NCBI RefSeq assembly: GCF_023656415.1 | Contig: NZ_JAMOIL010000001.1 | Location: forward strand, 310,001-374,000 | Direction: 5' to 3' | Origin: Nocardioides bruguierae | GTDB taxonomy: Bacteria; Actinomycetota; Actinomycetes; Propionibacteriales; Nocardioidaceae | DNA: 64,000 nt | Shown here: positions 52,313 through 60,122 of the stretch, piece by piece | Position numbering within the stretch: position 1 is the first letter of the stretch | Layout of the letters: every line of letters starts with the position of its first letter | Translations under genes and position numbers: made by a program | The notes under the pieces: generated by a model | What the model was told of the DNA's origin: nothing | Seen by the model: the letters and a program-made list of their open reading frames with translations, nothing else | Database searches by the model: none

Positions 52313-53058
52313 GCACCGACCTGACCGGCCGTACCGCGGTCGTCACCGGAGCGGCCTCCGGCATCGGCCGCGCCGTCGCCGAGACGTTCGCCCGGGCCGG
52401 CGCGGACGTGATCTGTGCCGACGTCGACGGCGACCGGGCCCAGGCCGTCGCCGAGGACGTCGGCGGCAAGGCCTGGACCGTCGACCTCTCCGACCTCGAC
52501 GCCCTGGCCGAGCTGAGCCTCGACGCCGACGTGCTGGTCAACAACGCCGGCATCCAGACCGTCGCCCCGATCCACGAGTTCGACCCCGCCCGGTTCCGGC
52601 TCATCGTCGACCTCATGCTCAACGCGCCGTTCCTGCTGACCCGCGCGGTGCTGCCCGGCATGTACGAGCGCGGCTTCGGCCGGATCGTGAACATCTCCAG
52701 CGTGCACGGCCTGCGCGCCTCGGCCTACAAGTCCGCCTACGTCTCGGCCAAGCACGGCCTCGAGGGCCTGAGCAAGGTCACCGCCCTCGAGGGCGGCCCG
52801 CACGGCGTCACCAGCAACTGCCTCAACCCCGCCTACGTGCGCACGCCGCTGGTGGAGAAGCAGATCGCCGACCAGGCGCGTCAGCACGGGATCGAGGAGT
52901 CCGAGGTGGTCGAGAAGATCATGCTCACCGAGTCGGCCGTGAAGCGACTGATCGAGCCGAGCGAGGTCGCCGACCTCGCCCTGTGGCTCTGCTCGCCCGC
53001 GGCCGCGATGGTCACCGGCGCCTCGTACACGATGGACGGCGGGTGGACCGCGTCATGA
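52309..53058 (+). CDS. 3-hydroxybutyrate dehydrogenase-like short-chain dehydrogenase
   Basis: This is a 249-residue SDR. The cofactor motif is VVTGAASGIGRAVA, then LVNNAGIQTVAPIHEF, and the active site is ISSVHG with YVSAKHG (YxxxK). Segments such as KSAYVSAKHGLEGLSKVTAL and TSNCLNPAYVRTPLVEKQI closely follow D-3-hydroxybutyrate dehydrogenase. It would oxidise 3-hydroxybutyrate to acetoacetate with NAD. It is coupled to the TetR and hydrolase genes by four-base overlaps. Confidence 0.92.
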   Translation: MSTDLTGRTAVVTGAASGIGRAVAETFARAGADVICADVDGDRAQAVAEDVGGKAWTVDLSDLDALAELSLDADVLVNNAGIQTVAPIHEFDPARFRLIVDLMLNAPFLLTRAVLPGMYERGFGRIVNISSVHGLRASAYKSAYVSAKHGLEGLSKVTALEGGPHGVTSNCLNPAYVRTPLVEKQIADQARQHGIEESEVVEKIMLTESAVKRLIEPSEVADLALWLCSPAAAMVTGASYTMDGGWTAS

Positions 53059-54005
53059 GCCAGCTGCTCGACGGCCAGGCCGACAGCGGCCTCGCCGCCC
53101 CCCGTCCGTTCCGCGTCCCCGTCGCCGGCGGCGAGCTCGCCGGTGGCGAGTGGGGGCCCAGCGCGCAGGAGGCGCCGGAGGCTCCCGTGGTGCTGGCCGT
53201 GCATGGCATCACCGCCAGCCACCGCTGCTGGCCGCTGCTGCCGCCGCTGCTGCCGGGCGTCCGCGTCATCGCCCCCGACCTGCGGGGGCGTGGGCGCTCC
53301 GGCGGCCTGCCCGACCCCTACGGCCTCGCCTCGCACGCCGCCGACATGGTCGCGCTGCTGGACGCCCTGGGCGTGGCGCAGGCGCACGTCGTGGGGCACT
53401 CCATGGGCGGGTTCGTCTCCGTCGCGCTCGCCGGCACCGCCGCGTCCCGCGTCTCCTCGCTGACGCTGGTGGACGGCGGCCTGCCGCTCGCCCTGCCCGA
53501 CGGCGTCGCCGCCCCCGGTGCCGACGCGACGCCGGAGGACGTGCTCGGCCCCGCCGCGGCACGCCTGTCGATGACGTTCCCCGACCGCGAGGCCTACCGC
53601 GACTTCTGGCGCGCGCACCCGGCGTTCGGCGACTGGACCCCGGTGGTCGAGGGCTACGTGGACTACGACCTGGAGGGCACCGAGCCGCACCTGCGCACCT
53701 CCACCAACGGCACCGCCGTCGCCACCGACGGCGCCCAGCTGTTCGGCGGGGAGACCTACGACGCCTGGCTGGCGTCGATCGCGGTGCCCACCACCTTCCT
53801 GCGCGCCCCGCGCGGGCTGCTCGACGAGCCCCGGTCCCTCTACGCCCCCGGCTACGCCGAGACGTTCTCCGACCGCGTCGCCGCCGCTCACGGCGGCTTG
53901 CGCGTGGTCGAGGTCGAGGACGTCAACCACTACACGATCGTGATGGCCGAGGACGGCGCCCGCCGCGTCGCGGAGGAGGTGCTCCCGGCCGTCCGGTCGC
54001 GCTGA
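53055..54005 (+). CDS. Alpha/beta hydrolase in the ABC operon
   Basis: This 316-residue esterase-fold enzyme has an oxyanion segment LAVHGITASHRCW, nucleophile elbow VGHSMGGF and a late His in EDVNHYTIVM. There is no signal peptide, so it acts inside the cell. A role in cleaving imported ester oligomers is inferred from context. ATG 53055 overlaps the dehydrogenase stop by four bases. Confidence 0.9.
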   Translation: MSQLLDGQADSGLAAPRPFRVPVAGGELAGGEWGPSAQEAPEAPVVLAVHGITASHRCWPLLPPLLPGVRVIAPDLRGRGRSGGLPDPYGLASHAADMVALLDALGVAQAHVVGHSMGGFVSVALAGTAASRVSSLTLVDGGLPLALPDGVAAPGADATPEDVLGPAAARLSMTFPDREAYRDFWRAHPAFGDWTPVVEGYVDYDLEGTEPHLRTSTNGTAVATDGAQLFGGETYDAWLASIAVPTTFLRAPRGLLDEPRSLYAPGYAETFSDRVAAAHGGLRVVEVEDVNHYTIVMAEDGARRVAEEVLPAVRSR

Positions 54006-54033
54006 GACACAGCGCGACCACCTTGGAGGAACC

Positions 54034-55395
54034 ATGCACATCTCGGGACAGTCATCTCCACCACGCACCACCGGGCCCACCACCGGGCCCACCCGCAGCC
54101 GGGCACGACGGGCCGTCGTGCCCGCCGGGCTCCTGGCCGCGGTCCTCACCGCCGTCCTGGCCGCGACGCTGGCCGCCGGCGTCGTCGGACTCGTCGGCCC
54201 CGCCCGGCAGCCCGCCGCGGCCGCGGGCAGCTGGACGCAGGAGACCGTCGCCGGCCTCGGCGTCCGGCTCTACACCCCCACCACGGCGCCGGCCCTCGAC
54301 GGGCACCGCGCACTGATGGTCACCCTGCACGGCTGCGTGCAGACCAACGCCGACCTCGCCACGGGCGGGAACTGGCAGGCCACGGCCGACGCCTACGGGA
54401 TGGTCGTGGCCGCCCCGGCCGCGCCGGACGGCGGCGTGCTCCTCGGCTGCTGGGACTACTACGACACCCAGCACTCGCGCAGCGCGCCGGGCCGCCACGA
54501 CGACGACCTCCTCGCGCTGGTCGACGCCCTGCTGGCACGGCCCGACCTCGACATCGACCCCGACCAAGTCTACCTCTCCGGGCTCTCCTCCGGGGGCGGG
54601 GAGACGATGGTGATGGGCTGCCTCGCCCCCGACGTCTTCGCCGGCATCGGCATCGACGCCGGCCCCACGGTCGGCACCACCTCGGGCCAGATCTCCTACG
54701 TCGCGACCACGCAGGCCCAGGCCACCTCGACCTGCACCGGGTTCGCCGGCAGCCACACCGACGCGTTCGACACCCAGCTCACCTCGGTCGTGCACGGCTC
54801 GGACGACACCACCGTCGCGCCCGGCTACAACCGGCTCAACGCCGAGGTGATGGCCGGCATCTACGGCGCCACCGACGCCAGCGCGCTCGACACCTCGACG
54901 CTGACGGGTGCCAACCCGGCCGGCAGCGGCACCGTCTGGTCGGACGAGGCGGGCCCCCGCGTCTCGCTGTTCACCAACACCGGGGTCGCTCACGCGTGGC
55001 CCGCCGGCGCCGGCCCGGGCGCGAGCTACGTGGACCCCGACAGCGTCGACTACCCGGCGTACGTGACCGGGTTCTTCTTCGGCAACAACCGACGCACGGA
55101 CACCACGCTGGGTCAGACTCCCGACCCGACGCCGACGGCCTCGCCGACGCCGACCACCGAGCCGACCAGCACGCCGACCAGCACTGCGACGGCCACGCCG
55201 ACCACGCCGGCGTCCTGCTGGACGACGACGAACGCCGAGCACGAGGCGGCGGGCCGCGCGGTGTCCTACGGCAACGACCCCTACAACCCGTTCTACGCGC
55301 TCGGGTCGCAGGACTACCTGGGGCAGGGCGACGCGACGGTCACGTCGCTGGAGCTGACCTCGGCCGGCCGGTACGACCTCGTGACCGCCTGCTGA
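54034..55395 (+). CDS. Secreted PHB depolymerase-like esterase
   Basis: This 453-residue exported enzyme has a long basic N-terminus and a signal segment (about 27-64). The catalytic domain has the oxyanion motif MVTLHGCVQT and lipase box GLSSG with Ser185. GGVLLGCWDYYD and a late VAHAWP with the His also match the PHB depolymerase/acetylxylan esterase family. A Pro/Thr-rich linker (about 365-395) leads to a small Cys-bounded domain (CWTTTNAEHEAAGRAVSYG) like those at the C-terminus of extracellular PHB depolymerases. A strong GGAGGA site lies upstream, 28 bases after the hydrolase stop, so it closes the operon. Confidence 0.88.
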   Translation: MHISGQSSPPRTTGPTTGPTRSRARRAVVPAGLLAAVLTAVLAATLAAGVVGLVGPARQPAAAAGSWTQETVAGLGVRLYTPTTAPALDGHRALMVTLHGCVQTNADLATGGNWQATADAYGMVVAAPAAPDGGVLLGCWDYYDTQHSRSAPGRHDDDLLALVDALLARPDLDIDPDQVYLSGLSSGGGETMVMGCLAPDVFAGIGIDAGPTVGTTSGQISYVATTQAQATSTCTGFAGSHTDAFDTQLTSVVHGSDDTTVAPGYNRLNAEVMAGIYGATDASALDTSTLTGANPAGSGTVWSDEAGPRVSLFTNTGVAHAWPAGAGPGASYVDPDSVDYPAYVTGFFFGNNRRTDTTLGQTPDPTPTASPTPTTEPTSTPTSTATATPTTPASCWTTTNAEHEAAGRAVSYGNDPYNPFYALGSQDYLGQGDATVTSLELTSAGRYDLVTAC

Positions 55396-55399
55396 GCAC

Positions 55400-55441
55400 G
55401 GCGGCGCCGGCCCGACTCAGAGGGAGGGGGCCGGCGCCGCC
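55400..55441. terminator. Terminator at the end of the ABC/PHB operon
   Basis: A perfect 14-bp GC stem (55400-55413 with 55428-55441) starts four bases after the esterase stop. It also lies beyond the stop of the convergent small zinc-ribbon gene, so it may act on both strands. Confidence 0.75.
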
Positions 55442-55517
55442 GCGGGGCAGGGGCCTGGTGGCCCCGGTGGCGACTCCAGGAGGGTGGTCGTCGCCGGGGC
55501 GGCTCGGGGGAGCGGCC

Positions 55518-55661
55518 TCAGGCCGCGCGCGCCGGGACGAGGACGGCCGGGCAGCCGCACGCGTCGTCGCACGGCAGGTAGACGTGCATCTCGTGCCCGC
55601 ACTTGGTGCAGGGGCGGTCGTGCGACAGGTGCTGCTCGTTGGTCTGAACGGTGTCCCACAT
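55518..55661 (-). CDS. 47-residue zinc-ribbon-like small protein
   Basis: The protein has two cysteine clusters (CTKCGHEMH and CDDACGC) separated by about ten residues, which could bind one zinc. No longer domain is present. A GAGGA site lies eight bases before ATG 55661. A longer in-frame start at 55826 would add low-complexity sequence across the promoter of the divergent hydrolase gene, so I reject it. Function is unknown. Confidence 0.65.
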   Translation of the reverse strand: MWDTVQTNEQHLSHDRPCTKCGHEMHVYLPCDDACGCPAVLVPARAA

Positions 55662-55840
55662 GACGGTGTCCTCGGTGGCGCTGGTGGCGGTGCGTCGGGT
55701 CTGGCGCTTGAGGAGCCGATCGGTCCCGGCTCCGAGCGGTGAAGCCATTCGGCCGACCTTGACCGAGAGTTGTCCGGACTGCAGCGGTTCCCTGGCGGCC
55801 GCTGCCGGTCGGCTCGACCCGGCCACCTAGGCTGGCGCCC

Positions 55841-56641
55841 GTGTCCGCCGAGCAGCCCGCCCTGAACGTCCTCCGCGTCGGCGAGACCGGCGAGGACGTC
55901 GTCCTCCTGCACGGCCTCTTCGGGCAGGGCCGCAACTTCACCCAGGTCGCCAAGGCGCTTGCCCCCGAGCTGCGCTCGACGATGGTCGACCTGCCCAACC
56001 ACGGCCGCTCGCCCTGGACGCAGACCCTCGACTACGTCGACCTGGCCGACACGGTGGCCTCCTGGCTGCGCGCCGACCTCGCCGAGCGCGGCGTCACGCG
56101 CACCCACCTCGTCGGGCACTCCATGGGCGGCAAGGTGGCCATGGTGCTGGCGACGAGGCACCCCGACCTGGTGGACCGTCTCGTGGTCGTCGACATCTCG
56201 CCGGCCGACTCCGACGGCAGCTCCGAGTTCGCCCACCTGCTCGACAGCCTCTCCGGTCTCGACCTGGACGCCCTCGGGAGCCGGGGCGAGGCGGACGAGG
56301 CGCTGAGCGGGGCGATCCGGGACCCGCGGGTGCGCGGCTTCCTGCTGCAGAACCTGCGCAGCCGCGACGGTGGTTTCGTCTGGCAGGCCAACCTGCGGCT
56401 GCTGCGGGAGAACCTGGACGTCATCGGCGGCTTCCCCGACCTCGAGCCCGCGTTCGAGGGGCCAGTGCTGTGGATGGCCGGCGAGCACTCGGACTACGTG
56501 CGCCCCGAGCACGCCGAGGAGATGCGGCGGCTGTTCCCGCGCACCACCACGGTGACGGTCAAGGGCGCCGGCCACTGGGTGCACTCGGAGCAGCCGGAGA
56601 CGTTCGTGTCGGTCCTGCGGCACTTCCTGCTGACCGACTGA
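55841..56641 (+). CDS. Alpha/beta hydrolase, YbfF-like esterase
   Basis: This is a 266-residue hydrolase. VVLLHGLFGQGRNF holds the oxyanion motif, followed by DLPNHGRSPW, nucleophile elbow VGHSMGGKVAM and the late GAGHWVHSEQPE with the His. This order fits YbfF/ABHD11-type esterases. GTG 55841 follows TAGGCT by seven bases. It converges with the condensation-type gene. Confidence 0.92.
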   Translation: MSAEQPALNVLRVGETGEDVVLLHGLFGQGRNFTQVAKALAPELRSTMVDLPNHGRSPWTQTLDYVDLADTVASWLRADLAERGVTRTHLVGHSMGGKVAMVLATRHPDLVDRLVVVDISPADSDGSSEFAHLLDSLSGLDLDALGSRGEADEALSGAIRDPRVRGFLLQNLRSRDGGFVWQANLRLLRENLDVIGGFPDLEPAFEGPVLWMAGEHSDYVRPEHAEEMRRLFPRTTTVTVKGAGHWVHSEQPETFVSVLRHFLLTD

Positions 56642-56669
56642 GGACTCCGGTCCCGCCGGGCGATCCGGC

Positions 56670-57983
56670 TCAGGCGGCCTCGGCGTCCGCGTAGACCTGG
56701 AGGCGGTGGATGACCGCGTCGATCCAGGCGCCGACGTTGCGGCGCGCCTCGGGGGTGTCGGGGTAGCGGACCCGCAGGTGGACCCCGCCGTCCTCGACGA
56801 TGAACCACAGCATGACGCCGTCGGTGCGGATCGCGGCGGAGACGTACTGCCCCTCCGGGCCCGGGTCGACACCGACGGGCAGCCGGCGCAGGTCCAGCCA
56901 GGACAGCGCGAACATGCCCGGGGTGTTCGGCATGCCGCCCCAGGGGGAGAGCACGTCGGCCAGCGCCACGGAGCCCAGGTTCACGGTCTCGCGGACGGCG
57001 GCGGCCGCGGTGTCGAGGTCGGGCGAGGGGCAGTCGAGGACCGCGTTGGTGATGAACCAGCCGACGCTGGAGTGCCAGCGGTCGTCGTAGCGGCTGTGGA
57101 CGGGGAAGACGGCTCGCAGCGGCTGCCCGGCCAGCTCCTGGGTGACGACGGCCATCTCGGAGACGACCAGCGGCAGCATCCGGGTGCCCCGGTCGGCGGC
57201 GCGCTGGGTCAGGCGGCCCAGCTGGGCGGCGTCGAGCACGTCCCAGACCTCGACCCGCTCCGACGGAACGGGCTGCAGCGGGCCCAGCGGCAGCGGGAAG
57301 ACGGGCATCTCGCCGCCCCCGGCCTCCATGATCTCGTGCCAGCGGGCCCGGACCTCGTCCGGCGCCGGGCCGCGCTCGGCCAGCTCGGTGGTGTGCTCGG
57401 CGAAGTCCTGCGGCTTGGGCAGGCCGGCGCCGGGGGAGTCCACGCCCGCGCGCAGGTCGTCGAGGCAGGCGAGCAGGTCGCGGACGAGCACCAGCAGCGA
57501 CCACATGTCCAGGTGGCTGTGGTCGGCGGCGATGACGACCGCGGGCTCGCTGCCGTCGTCCGGCTCGACGTGGACGAGGCGGTAGGAGGGCCGGTTGAAG
57601 GGGCGGCACTCGGAGTCGAGGACGCCGCGGAGCACGTCGCGCAGCTGGAGCCCGGCCGGGACCTCGTGCTCGGTCCAGGTGCCGGCGGAGACCGGGACGC
57701 GGTGCAGGGACAGGCCGCCCGCCTCGTCCGCGGTGAAGACGGTGCGCAGGGTGCCGTGCCGCTCCACGACGTGGAGCCAGGCGGCCGCGAGGGCCTCCCG
57801 GGTCTCGTGGCGCGGCAGGCGGAAGGAGATGCCCATCCACGACCCCGGCCGGTCGCCGGCACCCACGTGCCGACCCTGGTCGAAGGAGATGGGGAGCGAG
57901 GAGGCAGGGGGGCCTGCGAGGACGCCGTAGCTGCTCAGTCGCCCGTCGGGGAGGAGCATCTGGGCGACATTGGTCAGCCGCAT
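56670..57983 (-). CDS. Stand-alone condensation-domain-like acyltransferase
   Basis: This 437-residue protein has the chloramphenicol acetyltransferase-like fold of NRPS condensation and Pap-type acyltransferases. The active-site motif is ADHSHLDMWS, an HxxxD form with the following Gly replaced by Met. WHVVERH-type N-terminal helices and the SVGWFITN segment support the family. No adenylation or carrier domain is nearby. It could esterify or amidate a lipid or small metabolite. ATG 57983 follows TAGAGT by six bases on the minus strand. Confidence 0.85.
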   Translation of the reverse strand: MRLTNVAQMLLPDGRLSSYGVLAGPPASSLPISFDQGRHVGAGDRPGSWMGISFRLPRHETREALAAAWLHVVERHGTLRTVFTADEAGGLSLHRVPVSAGTWTEHEVPAGLQLRDVLRGVLDSECRPFNRPSYRLVHVEPDDGSEPAVVIAADHSHLDMWSLLVLVRDLLACLDDLRAGVDSPGAGLPKPQDFAEHTTELAERGPAPDEVRARWHEIMEAGGGEMPVFPLPLGPLQPVPSERVEVWDVLDAAQLGRLTQRAADRGTRMLPLVVSEMAVVTQELAGQPLRAVFPVHSRYDDRWHSSVGWFITNAVLDCPSPDLDTAAAAVRETVNLGSVALADVLSPWGGMPNTPGMFALSWLDLRRLPVGVDPGPEGQYVSAAIRTDGVMLWFIVEDGGVHLRVRYPDTPEARRNVGAWIDAVIHRLQVYADAEAA

Positions 57984-58036
57984 GGACGTACTCTAGGGGT
58001 CACACGTGAACAACCCCGGTCAGGAGGCTCCACCCC

Positions 58037-59056
58037 GTGCCGTCGCTCCCCGTTCCAGGCGCAGTGATCGACTACGACGTGTCGGTGGTCACCCCCGAGG
58101 GAGGCGCCCCGGGGTCCTCGCCGGCCCCGGAGCCGGTCGGGGAGTCACATGCTGGACGTGATGCTGACCACGTCCGACCCGTCGTGCAGCTGCACGGGCT
58201 GACCTCGAGCCGGGCCCGCGACGTCGTCCTCGGGATGAACGTCTCGCGCGGCCTCGCCGCCCGCCCGGACGGGGCGGCCACCCGCGTCCTGCGCTACGAC
58301 GCCCGGGCCCACGGCCGGTCCACCGGCGGGCACGACCTGACCCGCTACCGGTGGTCGAGCCTCGCCGACGACCTGCTGAACCTGCTCGACCACGTCTACC
58401 CGGGCTGGCAGGTGCACGGCGTCGGCCCGTCGATGGGCACCGGGACGCTGCTGCACGCCGCCTCGCGACTGCCCGACCGGTTCGGCACGCTGACGCTGAT
58501 GGTGCCGCCGACGGCCTGGGAGACCCGTCGCGCCAAGGCCGAGGCCTACGAGAAGCAGGCCAGGATCGTGGAGGAGCGCGGCATCGAGGGTCTCGTGGAG
58601 GCCGGACGCGTCGCGCCGGTGCCGCCTGCCGCGGCCCACCACCCCGACACGCTGCCGGACGTCTCCGTCGAGCTGCTGCCGACGCTGCTGCGCGGTGCCG
58701 CCCGTGCGGACTTCCCCTCGCCCGAGCAGGTCGCCTCCATCCAGCACCCGACCCTGATCCTCGCCTGGACCGGGGACCCCACGCACCCGCTCTCGACCGC
58801 GGAGAAGCTGCACGACCTCATCCCGGACTCGCGGCTCGTCGTCGCCGAGACGCCCGAGGACATCGAGCAGTGGCCGGCCCTGTTCGCCGAGCACGTCGCC
58901 GCCCACCCCATCCCGGACGCCTGGCGCGCCCCCGGCACCGGCGCCCACATGCTCGCCGGCGCCCAGCCCGGGCCCCTCGCGGACCGCGGTGCCCCCGCCG
59001 CCCCTGCCGGTGGCCCCTCGGCCGACGCCGCCGACGCCGCCGACCTGGCCGGCTGA
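58037..59056 (+). CDS. Alpha/beta hydrolase
   Basis: This is a 339-residue hydrolase. QLHGLTSSR carries the oxyanion region, and the elbow is GVGPSMGTGTL, with Ser in a Pro-Ser-Met context. A late Asp is in AWTGDPTHPL; the catalytic His is not certain. The Ala/Asp/Pro-rich tail after about 305 looks disordered. CAGGAGG lies nine bases before GTG 58037. It is divergent from the condensation-type gene, and repeat copy 9 begins 28 bases after the stop. Confidence 0.88.
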   Translation: MPSLPVPGAVIDYDVSVVTPEGGAPGSSPAPEPVGESHAGRDADHVRPVVQLHGLTSSRARDVVLGMNVSRGLAARPDGAATRVLRYDARAHGRSTGGHDLTRYRWSSLADDLLNLLDHVYPGWQVHGVGPSMGTGTLLHAASRLPDRFGTLTLMVPPTAWETRRAKAEAYEKQARIVEERGIEGLVEAGRVAPVPPAAAHHPDTLPDVSVELLPTLLRGAARADFPSPEQVASIQHPTLILAWTGDPTHPLSTAEKLHDLIPDSRLVVAETPEDIEQWPALFAEHVAAHPIPDAWRAPGTGAHMLAGAQPGPLADRGAPAAPAGGPSADAADAADLAG

Positions 59057-59084
59057 GGTTCCCGCCTCGCTCCGTCACGTCACG

Positions 59085-59137
59085 TCTGGTCACCAACCCG
59101 GTGCTCCGAGGCCGTGAGGACGGCGTTGGTGACCGAA
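59085..59137 (-). repeat. 53-bp paired-arm repeat, copy 9 (degenerate)
   Basis: The left arm is TCTGGTCACCAACCC and the right arm GCGTTGGTGACCGAA. The inner 11 bases pair and the outer end has one mismatch and one G-T pair. The left flank is CACG, so orientation is probably minus. It lies between the hydrolase stop and a separate hairpin at 59143. Confidence 0.88.
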
Positions 59138-59142
59138 CGAGA

Positions 59143-59176
59143 AGCGCCCCGGACGACGTGAGTCGTGCGGGGCGCT
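59143..59176. terminator. Hairpin between repeat copy 9 and the 31-residue gene
   Basis: A 15-bp stem with one mismatch (AGCGCCCCGGACGAC against its complement) closes a four-base GTGA loop. It lies downstream of genes on both strands and probably ends both. Confidence 0.7.
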
Positions 59177-59194
59177 GGTGCGTGCGTGCCGGGG

Positions 59195-59290
59195 TCAGCG
59201 ACCGGGGCGCGTCCAGGTGTCGACGTGCCACGGCACGAAGTTGGCGAGGAAGCGGTCGATCTGCCGGGCGGTGCCGATGAAGTGAAGCAT
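59195..59290 (-). CDS. 31-residue small protein
   Basis: A short frame starts at ATG 59290 and stops at 59195. A near-perfect AGGAGG lies seven to twelve bases upstream, among the best ribosome sites in the window. The peptide is MLHFIGTARQIDRFLANF followed by VPWHVDTWTRPGR, an amphipathic helix then a Trp-rich end. A hairpin follows its stop. The promoter region holds the inverted repeat GTTGTTA-N5-TGACAAC. I do not recognise the peptide. It could be a small membrane-associated protein or a leader. Confidence 0.6.
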   Translation of the reverse strand: MLHFIGTARQIDRFLANFVPWHVDTWTRPGR

Positions 59291-59607
59291 GAGGGGTCCT
59301 CCTGGTGACGTCGTTGTCATTGGCTAACAACTCAATGGTGCATGACCCGACCGGGCGCACCCAACTCCTCGTGGACGTGAGGTCACGCACATCCTGACGA
59401 TGCCGTTTCGCCTGGTGAGGCAGGCATTCGTGGGGTGTCCCGCGCCACCCCTGTGCCGCGCGGCAGGGCGGGCTCGCGACGCCGGGGGAGACGACCTGGG
59501 GACCCCGGCGCCCGAGGACTGGTCCGCGCCTCGCGCGGCCTACCGCATCGAGGGGAAATGGCCGGGCGTGGCACCACCGGCCCGCGGCCTCTCGCCACGA
59601 TCGCGTC
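59291..59607. other. 317-bp gap with promoter-like elements of the small gene
   Basis: The first 60 bases hold an AT-richer stretch with the imperfect inverted repeat GTTGTCA/TAACAAC around 59312-59330, likely the promoter and operator of the 31-residue gene. From 59350 to 59600 I see only GC-rich sequence with no supported gene. Confidence 0.5.
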
Positions 59608-60042
59608 ATGTCGATCTTCACCGCCGTGGTCATCGCCGCGCCGGCCGTCAGCCCGGTCTCGGGGCTGCTCGCCGCCGTCGCGACGACGCCGGCGCGCCTG
59701 GTCGACCCGGCCGGCGACGGGACCGGCTGGGGGAGGGGCGCCGGGGCGGTCGCCGCCGTCCTCGGCCTGGCGCTCCTGGCCTACTGCGTGCTGGCGTGCC
59801 GGTCCCGGGTGGTGCGCACCGAGGCGTTGCGCGCCGGGCTGCACCACGACGAGGCGCAGGCGCTCGCGGCCATGACGCTGACAGGGATGGCGTCCGTCGA
59901 GGTCGCCGGAGCGCTGCACGAGCAGGTCCGCAGCACCCAGGCACGGCGACGGGCTCGGCTGGACGCCCTGCGCACCCGCGGCCGCATCACCACCGACCAC
60001 CGCAGCGCCTGCTCGGACCTGCTCGCCGCCGTCCCTGCCTGA
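59608..60042 (+). CDS. Hypothetical membrane protein
   Basis: This is a 144-residue protein with a hydrophobic N-terminal segment (about 3-25) and a clear membrane span (AVAAVLGLALLAYCVLACR, about 46-65). The rest is a charged, Arg-rich helical cytosolic part. I do not recognise a family. ATG 59608 follows CACGAT by six bases. A hairpin overlaps its stop and repeat copy 10 follows. Confidence 0.6.
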   Translation: MSIFTAVVIAAPAVSPVSGLLAAVATTPARLVDPAGDGTGWGRGAGAVAAVLGLALLAYCVLACRSRVVRTEALRAGLHHDEAQALAAMTLTGMASVEVAGALHEQVRSTQARRRARLDALRTRGRITTDHRSACSDLLAAVPA

Positions 60043-60066
60043 GCCCGAGCGCGGCCCGTCGGGCTC
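60041..60066 (+). terminator. Hairpin overlapping the stop of the hypothetical membrane protein
   Basis: An 8-bp stem (GAGCCCGA with TCGGGCTC) around a ten-base loop ends four bases before repeat copy 10. The two structures lie end to end. Confidence 0.5.
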
Positions 60067-60069
60067 GGG

Positions 60070-60122
60070 TTTGGTCACCAACCCGAGGTCCGGGGCCGCC
60101 GGAGACCGGGTTGGTGACCAAA
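60070..60122 (+). repeat. 53-bp paired-arm repeat, copy 10
   Basis: A perfect 16-bp pairing (60070-60085 with 60107-60122) has a 21-base loop. The flanks CGGG and CGTG give plus orientation. It lies between the membrane protein gene and the grpB-type gene. Confidence 0.95.

Noticed and set aside
4038..60122. Reading the 53-bp repeats as ordinary rho-independent terminators
   Set aside because: No copy has a T-run, several genes already have a separate GC hairpin, and one copy lies between two divergent starts. A terminator-like role is still possible, but the simple class does not explain fixed length and polarity.
4038..60122. Integron attC sites or a CRISPR-like array
   Set aside because: Copies are spread over 56 kb, there is no integrase or cas gene, and no regular array spacing.
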